A DNA stretch of 64,000 nt, taken from positions 75,599,226-75,663,225 of the forward strand of contig NC_065921.1 of the NCBI RefSeq assembly GCF_024586455.1, in the 5' to 3' direction. The stretch comes from Bactrocera neohumeralis. Lineage: Eukaryota > Arthropoda > Insecta > Diptera > Tephritidae. The notes beneath the pieces were generated by a model that worked only from the letters and a program-made list of their open reading frames with translations, searched no databases and was not told the origin of the DNA. Below, piece by piece: positions 22,871 to 34,110 of the stretch (position 1 is its first letter; each line of letters opens with the position of its first letter). A program made the position numbers and the translations under genes.

Positions 22871-23984
22871 GTATATATAACAAAAAAATGTCTAACTTTA
22901 CGATAAAGTTGTGAAGGGCCATATTGCAACAACGATCGCAGTATTTTAGGAAAAATAATTTTTAATTTTTCCGAATTTCTGGACTAGATAAGCCACTCAC
23001 ACTGCTTCAAAACCAGTTCCTCACTTCATTTTACATTTTCCTGCTGGGTATGATAGCTTATACTCGTAAATACATTTTTTGCGTCTGAAGCCCTGTAGAC
23101 TACATCGAATTGATGTCGATGAGGCCGATGTTCGAGCGCTGAATGATGGCACAGCTCTGCTGCAACACTTTTGAATTTGCTTTGAGTTTTGAGTTGTGGG
23201 CGCTATTATCTTTGTGCGCAGCATGAGCATTGTGATTTTACTCGCATGAATTTTACTAATGTTGCTTTTTTCGTACCTGTTTAACACCCGAAAAATGCAA
23301 AAGCATACAACGGCTGGGGCTGTGGCTGCGGCTGAAGCTTGCACACCATTTGCATTCATATTCGCATGAATTGCAATGATCTTTGCACATTTTTGCGTGC
23401 AATTTGTTTTCGAGTATCCTTTTCAATTAGCGCGTTTTAATGCAACACGTGTCTTTGTGCCGCTGGCGGCAGACAGACAGTTAGTGGCGGCATTCAATAC
23501 ATTTGAGGTGTTTTCTTTGTTGTTTTTGTGCGGATAATACATGTATTTTGTTTTTGTTTTCCTTCTTTTTTTAGTCGGAGTGTTCACTCAGACACACTCG
23601 AATTTCAAAAGTCAGTACAGCAAGCTTTTCGAATTGTATTTTATTAATAAATTTTGGGTAGTGAACATCAATAAAACGGGATTAAAAAGTAAATGGAACA
23701 TAAAATGTAAAGAACACAAAGAAATATCAAACTACTATATATTTAAAGGTCTCATTGAAAGGCCTCAAAAAGTATTTAAATAAAATTTAATTGATCAAGA
23801 CTGATACTTGAATATTTAAAGTGTCTATGTTCAATTTAGTGTACCCTATTTCGAAATAAAACTATTTCTTTTCTTTCAAGTAAAGTATTATAAGGTATAT
23901 AAAAAAGTATTCAGAATTTAACATAAAATAAACTAGTAACTGATCATACCATACTCGAAGTAATATCAGCAATATTTAATTTTT
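22871..23984. other. Host-like DNA, no supported gene
   Basis: The frame 23541-23783 starts with a hydrophobic segment (MYFVFVFLLFLVGVFTQTHS), which could mimic a signal peptide, but there is no homology I recognise and no splice context. Left uncalled. Confidence 0.4.
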
Positions 23985-25365
23985 TCAGTTACCCAAGTAA
24001 TCCAAAGAGAGAGGCCAAAATGCGTGGGTACGAAGAGCTTGACAAGCTGGCCGACAGGGCTAATGCGCGACAATTCTACGAAAAGATGCGGGTGGCTAAC
24101 AGAAGGTTTCAAGACCCGAGCATACTTTTGCAGAAACCCCAGAGGTAAACTAGAGACTGATGCCCAGAGCATACTGAAATTATGGAAGAAACACTTCTCC
24201 AGCCTGAAGAATGGCATTGAAAGCACAGAACCAGGAGATGGTGAACCCGATTCCCCAATCGATGACGTTGGAGCAGACGTTCTACTACCCAACCATGAAG
24301 AAGTTCGAATAGTTCTGAAGAACAACAAAACGGCGGGCCCGATAGATTGTCGGCCGCGCTATTCAAAGACGGCAGCGAAGAATTGATAAGGAGCATGCAT
24401 CAGCTTCTTTGTAGAATATGGTCGGACGAAAGCATGCGCGATGACAGGAATTTAAGTAAGCTTTTCCCAATCCATAAAAAGAGAGACCGCACAGTCTGCG
24501 CCAACTACCGTGATTTAAGTCTCCTCAACATCGCATACAAGGTTCTATCGAGCGTATTGTGTGAAGGATTAAAGCCCACTGTCAACAAACTGATTGGACC
24601 TTATCAGTGTGGCTTCAGGCCTGGAAAATCAACAACTGACCAGATATTCACCATGCGCCAAATCTTGGAAAAGATCCATGAAAAGAGGATCGACACACAC
24701 CACCTCTTCGTCGATTTTAAAGCTGCTTTTGACAGCACGAAAAAGAGCTGTCTTTATGCCGCTATGTCTGAATTTGGTATCTCCGCAAAACTAATACGGC
24801 TGTGTAAACTGACGTTGAGCAATACCAAAAGTTCCGTCAGGATCGGGAATGACCTCTCCGAGCCGTTCGATACCAAACGAAGCAATTGAGAAGTAAAGTC
24901 TCGATGAATAAAGACGAAAACCAAACTCTACAAGTTACTCATCATCCTTGTTCTGCTAAGTGGTACAGAGGCATGGACGATGACAACATTTGATGAGTCG
25001 ACGTTACGAGTTTTCGAGAGAAAGGTTCTGCGGAAGATTTATGGTCCTTTGCGCATTGGCAACGGCGAATACCGCAGTCGATGGAACGATGAGCTGTATG
25101 AGTTATATGACGACATTGGCATAGTTCAGCCAATTAAGAGATAGCGGCAGCGCTGGATGGGTCATGTCGTCCGAATGGAAGAAAACACTCCAGCCTGCCA
25201 GGGGAAGCATATCAAGCGGAAGAGCTCCACTCCATTGGAGAGATCAGGTGGAGAAGGAACTGGCTGTACTTGGTATCTCGAATTGGAACCAAATTGCTAA
25301 AAGAAGAAACGATTGGCAGGCTCTTGCTAAGGGGTTACATGGGTTTACGGGTTTCAAAAAATCAA
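23985..25365 (+). pseudogene. Non-LTR retrotransposon reverse transcriptase pseudogene (longest copy)
   Basis: Order: a segment before the RT (YEELDKLADRANARQFYEKM, then LKLWKKHFSSL), then RT domain 24347-24889 with LFPIHKKRDR, CANYRDLSLLNIAYKV, GPYQCGFRPGKSTTDQIF, HHLFVDFKAAFDS (first RT Asp kept) and FGISAKLIRLCKLTL. A deletion at about 24885 removes the YADD box and joins directly to the downstream part. The C-terminus follows (WTMTTFDESTLRVFERKVL, GNGEYRSRWNDELYELYDD, RQRWMGHVVRMEENTPA, WRDQVEKELAVLGISNW). RTE/jockey-grade element; the clade is not settled from this copy. No endonuclease domain is visible (5'-truncated). Confidence 0.9.
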
Positions 25366-27083
25366 ATTAATTTTTATTGTCTTATTAAATTCTACAACAC
25401 CTCTAGAGTATTGTCTTCGATTTTCAAGTTGATCCGCGTAATAGTTTCGGAGATACAGCCTTGAGAACTTCAGCGCTCGAGGCCAGCTAGGCTAAGTGCG
25501 CCGCCTTTAAACGCGTTTTTCTCGAAACTGTGTTTTTGAAGTCGGTTGGTCAGTTCTTCATGAAATTTTGCACTGGTCTTTGCCTTAAATTAAAGCTAAC
25601 TGCTGTGAAAGTATGCAATTTTTATATGTGCTGGTCACATTTTCCTACAGGGTATTCACATAAGCTGCTATGCATACATATGTGTAAGTATTTAAATAGA
25701 ATGACAAGTGGAATACCAAATTGGAGTATTTGCGCAACTAAAAACAAGTGTGTGTGCACAAATATAAATAAACCCAAAGTACAGACATACATACACACAT
25801 GCGTACGCATGCCGACAGCTTGCTGCATTGCCACAAAATTGCTGATTGCACTGATTGCTGATATGTACACACCGAGCACACAACAGAGCCGATCCAAGCC
25901 AATTATATTTGTAAATACTTGTAGGTCGCAAGTTAGAAGCTGGCTGACAGGCAATCAAGTAGACGAATATACATACATATATATATATCTACATACATAT
26001 GTATATGCATATAACATATATACGTATGTATGTATATAACTACAAGTGCATAACTGAAACAGTCTGAATGCAGATGTGCCGATCATTCAATGCCAATTCA
26101 ACCAATGTCAGCTAGAAAGTCTCTCCCCTCAACGCCTCACCAGCTCCGCACTTCACAGCTAAGCTAACAAAAAATGCGAGTAAATTGTGTTCGCTGGCGC
26201 TCAAGTGCAAATATACATATGTACATATCTCACAAACATACACACATGCATGCGTGCAACATACTGCTGTGCTGGGCCGGCAGGCAGCAGCTTCTAGATG
26301 CGAGTCTTTGCAATCAGCAACGCATACAAAGCGTCAACACATTCGCAAATACGAGCGTATTTACGCAAATATACACATACACATGTGCATACATACATAC
26401 ATACAGACAAATGCAGGCAGCGCGCATATAAATTTATGCCACACTTGTCGCCTCCGCCCTCCACTTCAGAGACTGTCAGCCAAGGCTCCACACTGCAGAC
26501 AGATTTTTTCGCATATTTTATTGATTTTTTAGCTTTTTTTGTTTTTTTTCTTCTTTTTTGCTTTTTTTTCCTTTTTTATGCTTTATTTTTTTTTTTTGAT
26601 GATTTCGTTGATTTTTTTGCTTTATTTTTTTTGGATAATTTCGTTGATTTTTTTTTCTTTTTGATTTTCGATAATTTTGCCTTGCCTCGATTTTCTGCCA
26701 ACTTTCAGTTAATTCGGCTGCAAAGGAAGTTATAATCGGTTAATTTGTAATGCAAATTCGTTTTGAAGGCCTGCTGCTTTGTTGCTGGCAACATGCGAAA
26801 CAGGATATGTTGATTGATTTTGTGGCAAGTTGATAATCACCTCTAATACTATGTTTAACCATAATTGGCCTGTGGTCGCAATTACTGATTATGCAATTTT
26901 ATGCTGAAATCGAATATCTGGTGGAGCGATTTTTCATCGAAGATAACTGTGCGATTGGCAACAAGCTTCAAGAACAAATTTGAGGTGAAGCTTAAACTAA
27001 AACGTGGCAGGGTAGCCATAGATGTCTTCGAAGTTAAAAGTCTCAGATTAGCTATTAAACTCATGACTATTCGTGCATTCATA
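25366..27083. other. Host-like DNA with CATA microsatellites and a T-rich tract
   Basis: (ATACATAT)n runs lie at about 25965-26038 and 26395-26405. A T-rich tract with TTTTTTGAT/TTTCGTTGATTT repeats lies at 26505-26680. The long frames 25530-26039 and 26298-26735 only translate these simple sequences. No gene supported. Confidence 0.55.
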
Positions 27084-27935
27084 CAAGGTGCTTTCCAAAG
27101 TAAACGGGACTTTTTAAATCTAGCGCCCCCTGGTGACGCCATAAATATGTCGACAGGCGCGTTAGAATCTGCTATCTTTATTGATGGTCCAATGAGAATT
27201 TCATGACATTCCATTGAACGTGAAGTTTTTGCGTTTTAAGTGTCAGTATGTTTGTGTTTCGGTGCGAAAATGAGCTTCGCACAAAGAGCCAACATTAAAT
27301 TTTGTTTTAAAATTGATAAAACTTTTACCGAAACATTTCAATTGATGAAACAAGTTTATGGCGATGATTGCCTATTCCGTAGCAGAGTGCACGAGTGGTT
27401 TCAACGTTTTCAAAGTGGTCGTGAGGACATAAATGACGATCAACATGTGAGCCAATCAAAATCCGTGATCACCGGAGATTCCATCGAAACTGTGCGTGAA
27501 TTCATCAAAAATCAGCCGAAATCATCTTTGAAATTCATGGAAATGGAATTGAACATCTTCAAAACATCAATTTATCACATTTTGACTGCACATTTGGGCT
27601 TACGAAAGGTTTGTTCCGCACAAATTGACTGATGACCAAAAATTGCTCAGAATCCAACATTCGAAGGACGATTATTTGACCAAAAATGACATTTTAAAGA
27701 GTGACCACTCCCCGTGTTCACCTGATATGGCACCGTGCGACTTCTTCCTTTTCGGAAAAATGCAATTGCCCATGAAAGGAAAGCGTTATGCAGACGTAGA
27801 GGCCATTCAAAAGGCTTGCACCGGCCAACGAGCTAAAACACTCGTTTGACATGCTTTTGGAACATGCAAAAAGCTGTATTGAAGTAGAAGGAGACGATTT
27901 TCAATAAAATAAACTGATTTTGTCGAAAAAACCAT
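27084..27935 (+). mobile_element. Mariner element, left end present, internally deleted
   Basis: Left end after a TA (27082-27083): CAAGGTGCTTTCCAAAGTAA, a typical mariner inverted repeat. The transposase starts at 27270 (MSFAQRANIKFCFKI): first HTH (KTFTETFQLMKQVYGDDCL, VHEWFQRFQSGRE), second HTH (ETVREFIKNQPKSS) and LRKV. After a frameshift comes LTDDQKLLRIQHSKD, a jump over the first and second catalytic blocks, SDHSPCSPDMAPCDFFLFGKM (third block, Asp kept), LPMKGKRY and a C-terminus ending near 27905. The right inverted repeat is not found. Confidence 0.88.
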
Positions 27936-27989
27936 TTATCATCGCTAAACAGTGGCCAATGATGGCGCTTCAATGCCAAAAATCTACTT

Positions 27990-28120
27990 AAGTTCATCGA
28001 TGCAATGTTGCTGAGTTATTCCACGTCGAAAGTTGTAAAACAATAACGATGCGAAAATCTTCGCCATTCAATATCATTTTTCGGCGAAATGAGTATTTTG
28101 AGTTACTGTAAAAAACATCG
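27990..28120 (-). pseudogene. Mariner-type transposase N-terminal scrap, minus strand
   Basis: Reads LNGEDFRIVIVLQLSTWNN on the minus strand, resembling the N-terminal start of Mos1-like transposases. It is homologous at DNA level to about 22750-22860. Very short; family-level call only. Confidence 0.5.
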
Positions 28121-29100
28121 CTAAACAAACGCCTTACACGTACGATGCAAGCGGCTTGCTCAGAGGCAGGTGGTAAACGGCCAGGAAAGTATTTCCTTAC
28201 AAATGAAAAAATGTTCACTGTAGAAGCAGTTTTTAATAAGCAAAACGACAAAATCTAACCAGAAACTGCCAAAGACCCAAGAAATATTATTCCATGGGTT
28301 TAATGTGACTTAAAAACAGTATTCTTGGCTTCAGCAGGATGCACTCTTCGATGGGCCGTCTGTACAAAGTGAAAACCAGCCAGATTTAAAAACAGTATTC
28401 TTGGACAGATGCATGATGGGCCGTCTGAAGTGCAGATTTGAGTACATAGGACTGAAGTTTGTAGTAGAGCTCTTGGTATTCGACTAGTCGACTAAAGAAT
28501 TAACCAGATAGGGCTTTAAGTATTCGAATCGTTAATAATATTCGACTTGCAGCATCCGGATTGTCTTAAAGCTATACGAATAATCGGTTTCCAGGTTATT
28601 CTAATAATTTTAAGAGCCCTAATTTGTAGTCATAATTGGACATTTTGCCTGCCGAATACCCCATAGAAATTTTAAGAGTTTCAAGAAATATGTATGCAGT
28701 TCGAGCAGCGTCGTCAATACCAATAGAAATCGCGTGTGTTGCTTTTGGTCGAATCGTTTCAGGACTTGTGTAGAAACAAAAGGTGACACAAGTTTCTTAC
28801 ATCGCTCATTAAGCTAACTTCATAAAAAAAAATATTTCAGTTTCATGTGCATAACGGCCTGAACTTGTAACAGAACTTATGGCAGCAGTAAGAACACCTC
28901 ATATTTCAAAGCGGAAAAAGGCAGTGATAAAAATTCTCAGATGTCAATTAAAAAAAACCAGCTAAGATTAAGCAAGACTAGCCAAATAACCAACTTAGTC
29001 GGTTGATGATTTAGCCAAGCTCCTTGGCCTTTAACAGGTGTACCGCTTAAGGGTTTGCTAAGAGCTGCATCTTTTTTAAAATATTATTGATAGTAAGGTA
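28121..29100. other. Unassigned DNA with a short direct duplication
   Basis: The block taaaaacagtattcttgg, followed after a variable gap by gatgggccgtctg, occurs twice (about 28308-28362 and 28386-28422). No gene seen. Confidence 0.45.
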
Positions 29101-29104
29101 AGTT

Positions 29105-30105
29105 TGTCTCTAGAGAGCAAAATTTCGACATTACAGGATCCGGCACTCGAAGTGCTTCAAACCGTTCGCGCAGCTGTCGCACTGGAATCAGCTGTTTATA
29201 AATTTGCTGAATGACAGTTCGGAGTATTGTTGTGAAGAAGCGACTTGAGCGAAATCCACGACGAAGTGCCAATCAAACGACTAAAGAACTGAAAATATCC
29301 GACCGCAGCATCCGACGCATATTGAAAAATGAGCTCAAGGTCAAGCCTTACAAGTTCCAAAAGGCCCATGATCTCACACCGAAGCAGCAACAAGTAAGAC
29401 TTGAGAGAGCGAAGCAGTTGTTTTGCTTGGCCGAAAGCGGTCAAATTCCGAACATTGTGTTTTCTAACGAAACAATTTTTCCAATCGAGCAATTCGTAAA
29501 CTCTCAAAACGATAGGGTTTACTTGACCAACCGTTCATATGAGAATCTAAGTCATCGCTTGGCTATCAGGAGGCAGCACCCAAATAATGGTTTGGGCCGA
29601 TGTCACCGCAGATGGGCGCTCTCCAATTGTTTTAAGAGCCTGGCGTCAAAGTAAATGCGACATATTATCGGGAGTGTTCTGGAGGCTGCTTTGAAGCCGT
29701 GGGCAAAAAAACATTTGGGTCGCAAACCGTTTCAACAAAACTCAGCACCGTCTCACAAAGAGCGAGTGAACCAAGAATGGCTGAAAAACAACGTTCCGAA
29801 CTTCATTACGACCACACAATGGCTCTCGAATTCACCAGATGCGAATGCAATGGATTATTATCTCTGGGCCATTTTGGAGAGCAAGGTCCAAAGTAAAAAA
29901 TACACCAGTCTCGAGATGCTGAAGAAAGCCATTGTCCGTGAGTGGGCCAAAATAGCGACAAGTCAAATTCGGGCAGCTTGCGATTCGTTTTTTGACCGTC
30001 TCAAGGCCATAGTTAAGGCAAAAGGTGGTCATATCGAGCAAAAGTGTATTGGTCCTGAATTTATGATTATTTTCACATATTTTGTACTTTAAAATAAATA
30101 AAAAT
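29105..30105 (+). pseudogene. Tc1/mariner-type transposase, near full length, catalytically dead
   Basis: Two frames cover most of the protein. 29211-29654: HTH linker RNPRRSANQTTKELKISDRS, NELKVKPYKFQKAHDLTPKQ, first catalytic block as NIVFSNETIFPIE (Asp replaced by Asn), and RQNDRVY-like SQNDRVYLTN. 29655-30092: GSVLEAALKPWAKKHLG, second block FQQNSAPSHKERV (Asp replaced by Asn), WLKNNVPNFI, SNSPDANAMDYYLWAILESK (third acidic position kept) and the C-terminal RLKAIVKAKGGHIEQ. A frameshift near 29600 also removes a short stretch. Distinct from the mariners and DDE_3 elements nearby. Confidence 0.88.
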
Positions 30106-30194
30106 AATTTTTCAAAACGAATTTATGACTTTTTTAATTGGTTACACTTCGAGGATATTTCCTTCGTTCATGACGTCACAACCTTATCAAATAT

Positions 30195-30695
30195 AACAGG
30201 TGATCCAAGTATAGGTGCTTTTTTCAATAGACTTTTTTTGACAGATCACGCGTGAGTCGTACCAAGCTGTCATGTTATTTTTGTTCGTACTGTTTGGCAT
30301 TTCATCATGGAAAGACTTATGCCTGAACAACGTTTACAAATCGTTCAACTTTCTTACGAAAATTTACGTTCTGTGAAGAATGTGTTTCGGCCGTTTCGCT
30401 CAACTTAAAGTCAACATAATCGACCTACTGAGCGAACTATTCGCAACACCATCATCCATCTTGAGACCCAGCAATCATTATTAGATAATATTCGACCGAA
30501 TAGACCACGTCCAGTACCAGTCGAAATGCTCGATCGAGTCTTCGAAAAATGGGTTCAAAGGATGGGAACATCTGAGACGTAGAGAATGTTCTTTCGAATG
30601 ATAATAAATATTCTCTATTTAATTAAAAGTTTCTGTGTTTTTTTCTTTAAAAAAGTAGGGAAACTCTTAATAGATCACCCTTTAATAGCTAAATC
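30195..30695 (+). mobile_element. Deletion derivative of the DDE_3 element (about 0.5 kb)
   Basis: Between GGTGATCCAAG at the left and an inverted GGTGATC at the right (gatcacc near 30680) lies a transposase start, MERLMPEQRLQIVQLSYEN, SQHNRPTERTIRNTI and NRPRPVPVEMLDRVFEKWVQRM. The N-terminus is thus fused directly to the C-terminal tail, and all catalytic blocks are deleted. The 3' trailer (ttaaaaaagtagggaaactc) is shared with 56640-57370, which ties it to that lineage. Confidence 0.75.
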
Positions 30696-30744
30696 CTTGG
30701 ACATGACAAAAAATTATATGCGTTTTATTTATTTTCGAAAACCA

Positions 30745-30880
30745 CATGTCTGAAAAAATACCCTTTAGTTTGACTTACATTAAGATAATTTCTGATGGAG
30801 CATAAAGTATAGGTTCCGAGAACTTACCTGTAAAAAAAAAAGAAAATAATTGAAAATCAGAGTTGTATGAATAGTTATAA
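30745..30880 (-). promoter_or_regulatory. Candidate recursive splice site RP2 with cryptic exon, minus strand
   Basis: Minus strand: CTCTGATTTTCAATTATTTT and a T-rich tract end in ACAG (30831-30828), directly followed by GTAAGT (30827-30822). A second donor GTAAGT lies at 30778-30773, giving a possible 49-nt cryptic exon 30827-30779. The block is homologous to RP1 through the branch region, tract, exon and downstream donor. All three frames of the exon except one contain a stop, so it is unlikely to be an ordinary coding exon. Confidence 0.6.
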
Positions 30881-30989
30881 AATTAGAATTTGGCAATTCT
30901 AGTTTTAATATGTATAATATATGTATATATTCTGGATGTAATCCCTAACATATTTCGAAGATTTCTTTAGCACGATACATTTAATAGTT

Positions 30990-31460
30990 GGAAGCTTTCT
31001 CGCAACAGCATCACCCATCTTGAGACACAACATTCATTATTGGATTACTTACGACCGAATAGACCATGTCCAAAACGCAGTAAAAAAATATATCAGCCAT
31101 AGCTGAGAGTGTACACGAAGACCTTGGAGAGTTGATTCGGCGCCGTTCGCAGCAACTCCGGCTTACGTATTGAACAGCTTGGCGCATTTTACGTCGGGAT
31201 CTTTAATAGATATGTAAAGTCTAAAGTCTATGCGGACAATTCCGCTTCAATTCGGGCCTTGAAGTAAAACATTACGCGTGTCCTTCAAATGCTCGAACAA
31301 GTCATCGAAAAGTGTACTCAACGGATGGACCATCAGAGATGTAGCCGCGGCCAACATTTGAAAGAGATAATCTTCGAAAATTAAATGGCAAGAAATGTGC
31401 TTTCGAATAAATGTTTTTTTGTTTTCCAGTAGGAAACGTAGGAAAAAATGGATCATGCTT
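30990..31460 (+). pseudogene. DDE_3-type transposase remnant, C-terminal part
   Basis: Left part repeats the HLETQ-like segment of 30195-30695 (catcacccatcttgagacac). After a deletion it continues as SKVYADNSASIRALK, LEQVIEKCTQRMDH and SRGQHLKEIIF, the C-terminus seen at 57.1-57.3 kb. No catalytic block is left. Confidence 0.75.
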
Positions 31461-32949
31461 TAATATACGCGCATATTTAAGCTAAATATTATGATCATCA
31501 AAGGCAATGGAAGTTACATGAAGACAAGATTTTCGAAAAATATAGCTTTATGATATTACGAAATCAATTTAACATATTTCCTGCAATCATCGCCCACAAT
31601 GGAGCAAGAAACGTTCGTGCGAGCAATTTCCTGCAACTCAGCGATACCGATCAGCAATCAGCGGTTGTTTTTACATACATATGTATGTATGTACGTGAAG
31701 GTAATTGCGAAAATACAAAAAAAAAAATAGTTAAAATGCAACGTTGTTCGCCGCAAATGGCTTGAGTGAATATTTTTTCCCCTTAAGTTGCGATGTAATT
31801 AATTTAAATGAATGCAATTGCGGTACAGCACCCGCCCAGTTTGCGCCATATTTGGCCAATGTCTGCCCGACAAGAGAGCGTATAATCAAATACATATACT
31901 ATATATATAACATATACAGAAATGAAACCACGAAGACAAACAAGAAAAACACCAAAAAAACTTGGCTCCAGCGCAAAATTAAAGCGAAATATTTCCAGTC
32001 CAGCCCAAAAACGTTCGAAGCATAAATTGCATTGAACGACGAAAATTGCCGTAGAAAAATGTTGTTGCATGCATTTTGAATGGTGTGACCAAATTTCCGA
32101 TCTTACTCGCGTAGTAATTGTAATTTCTAGTTGATTACATGTTTGGAGTGCATGGAAAATTGCCTGGCTAATGGATTCGAATTTGGCGAAAATTTAGCGG
32201 AAAATCGCTGGCAACGAAATTGAATTTTACATGAGAAATTGCTGCAATTGAGTGGGAAGGAGCGAAAAAGATACAGGCCAATATGATATACGTTGATTGC
32301 ACCAGCCTTATAAATACACGCAGTGCTATTGTATGAACGGAAAGTGAGGTTAAGTCGGCATATGCATCAAAACATTTGTTGGAATCATTCGGGGAAAATC
32401 TATATAAATAGATGTGGGCAAATGAAAACTGTAAATTTTTGGTATCAGAATTCCCTGGACGACTTCTCGAAAGGAGGTAACATTAAAAGACCATCCAAAT
32501 ATCAAGGGTCCATGACATGCCATGTCGTATTACGAATCAAAACTATAAATTTTAGGAACCAGAATTACTTGGACGACTTCTCGAAAGCAGATAACATTAA
32601 GTGACCATCCGAATAACAAGATTTGACACCACTTACTTCTTTTGTAGGCTATTGAAAAATAAAGTAAGCGCCTTTATCATTCACGAGCTCAGGGCAAAAA
32701 ATTCAAAACTTTGTCAAGAAGTGACAAATGGAGCTTTAGTGAGCTACGCACATAGTCTCTCGTATCCATTGGGATAGCTTTCTCGACACTTGTTGATTGC
32801 TGATAAGAGAGAAAATCCAAAATTTAATGGCGAATCGAAGTGAGCTAGCTAGATAGCTATTCCAGTGAAATTTCGTTTGCTAAGCGTTATTATTCAGGGA
32901 CTCGAAACTAATCAAATCGAACAAACTATACAAGATGTTCAAACAAACG
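31461..32949. other. Host-like DNA with one local duplication
   Basis: About 32420-32625 holds two copies, 113 bp apart, of the block tggacgacttctcgaaag, followed by g/taacattaa and gaccatcc. Otherwise only short frames and a TATATA stretch near 31895-31915. No gene supported. Confidence 0.5.
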
Positions 32950-34110
32950 GCCAATTGACGAGCTGAGCAGACTTAGCCATGTCGATGTCGAACTGAAAGT
33001 TTCTATACCATTTTCTCACCAAGAAGCTGCTTATTTGTTGGAACTGTCGATATCGGACCACTATAACACATAGCTCCCATAGAAACTGGCCGTTCAAACT
33101 CAAATCATTGTATAGAAAACCTCTGTTTTTTGACAATGCATCTTGAGGAAATTTCACACATATTTTTGTCCAAAACATCGCTGTAATCTCCGAAAAAATT
33201 ATTCAAATCGGACCATTATGGCATATAGCTGCCATACAAACTGACCCATTAAGATCAAGTCCTTGTATGGAAAACTCTTTTATTTTGCAAGGTAACTTTA
33301 GGAAATTTCACATATAATATTGTCCAAAGCATCGCTGTAAACTCCGAAGAAATTATTTAAATCGGACCATTATGGTATATAGCTGCCATATAAACTGACT
33401 TATTAAGCTCAAGTCCTTGTATGGAAAACTGCTCTATTTGACAAGATATCCGCACGAAATTCGGCACAGACTATTTTCCAAGGCATCACTACGATTTTCG
33501 AAGAAATTGTTCAGATCGGACAACTATAGCATACAGCTGCCATACAAACTGACCGACTAAACTTAAGTCCTTGTAAGGAAAACTCTTTTATTTTGCAAGG
33601 TAACTTTAGGAAATTTCGCATATAATATTGTCCAAGGCATCACTACAATCTCCGAAGAAATTGTTTAGATCGGACAAGTATAGCATATAGCTGCCATACA
33701 AACGGACCAATTAAGCTCAAGTCTTTGTATGAAAAACTGCTCTATTTGACAAGATATCCGCACGAAATTTGGCACAGACTATTTTCCAAGGCATCGCTGC
33801 AATTTCCGAAGAAATTGTTCAGATCGAACAAGTATAGCATATAGCTGCCATACAAACGGACCAATTAAGCTCAAGTCTTTGTATGAAAAACTGCTCTATT
33901 TGACAAGATATCCGCACGAAATTTGGCACAGACTATTTTCCAAGGCATCACTACGATTTCCGAAGAAATTGTTCAGATCGGACAACTATAGCATACAGCT
34001 GCCATACAAACTGATCGAACAAAATCAGAATAAAAATGTTTTTATAACTTTCTAAGTGTAAAAAATGCAACTGTGAAGGCTATTATAGCTTCGGTGCGGC
34101 CGAAGTTGAC
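32950..34110 (-). repeat. Family A repeat, longest array (about 7 units)
   Basis: On the minus strand the head lies at 34110-34075 with a perfect hairpin CTTCGG-ccgca-CCGAAG (34105-34089), then units every about 154 bp leftwards; the marker gctgccatacaaactga recurs near 33228, 33380, 33537, 33695, 33848 and 34001. The closing part is at 33060-32950 (agaagctgcttatttgttgg). The tail with GGGTATA is missing. Neighbouring units near 33420-33470 and 33735-33910 are almost identical, pointing to recent homogenisation. Confidence 0.92.

Noticed and set aside
23541..23783. Secreted peptide with a signal-like start
   Set aside because: A hydrophobic run in AT-rich DNA; no family match, cleavage site context or splice evidence.
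24347..24889. Host reverse transcriptase or telomerase gene
   Set aside because: Motifs and the C-terminal RQRWMGHVVRM block are those of a non-LTR retrotransposon, present in many broken copies in the window.
26298..26735. 145-codon Phe-rich membrane-like protein
   Set aside because: It follows a TTTTTTGAT-type T-rich tract; the Phe runs are composition, not membrane segments of a gene.
32950..34110. CRISPR array (regular 154-bp spacing)
   Set aside because: The whole unit repeats, with no short repeat/unique spacer pattern, and the DNA is clearly eukaryotic.
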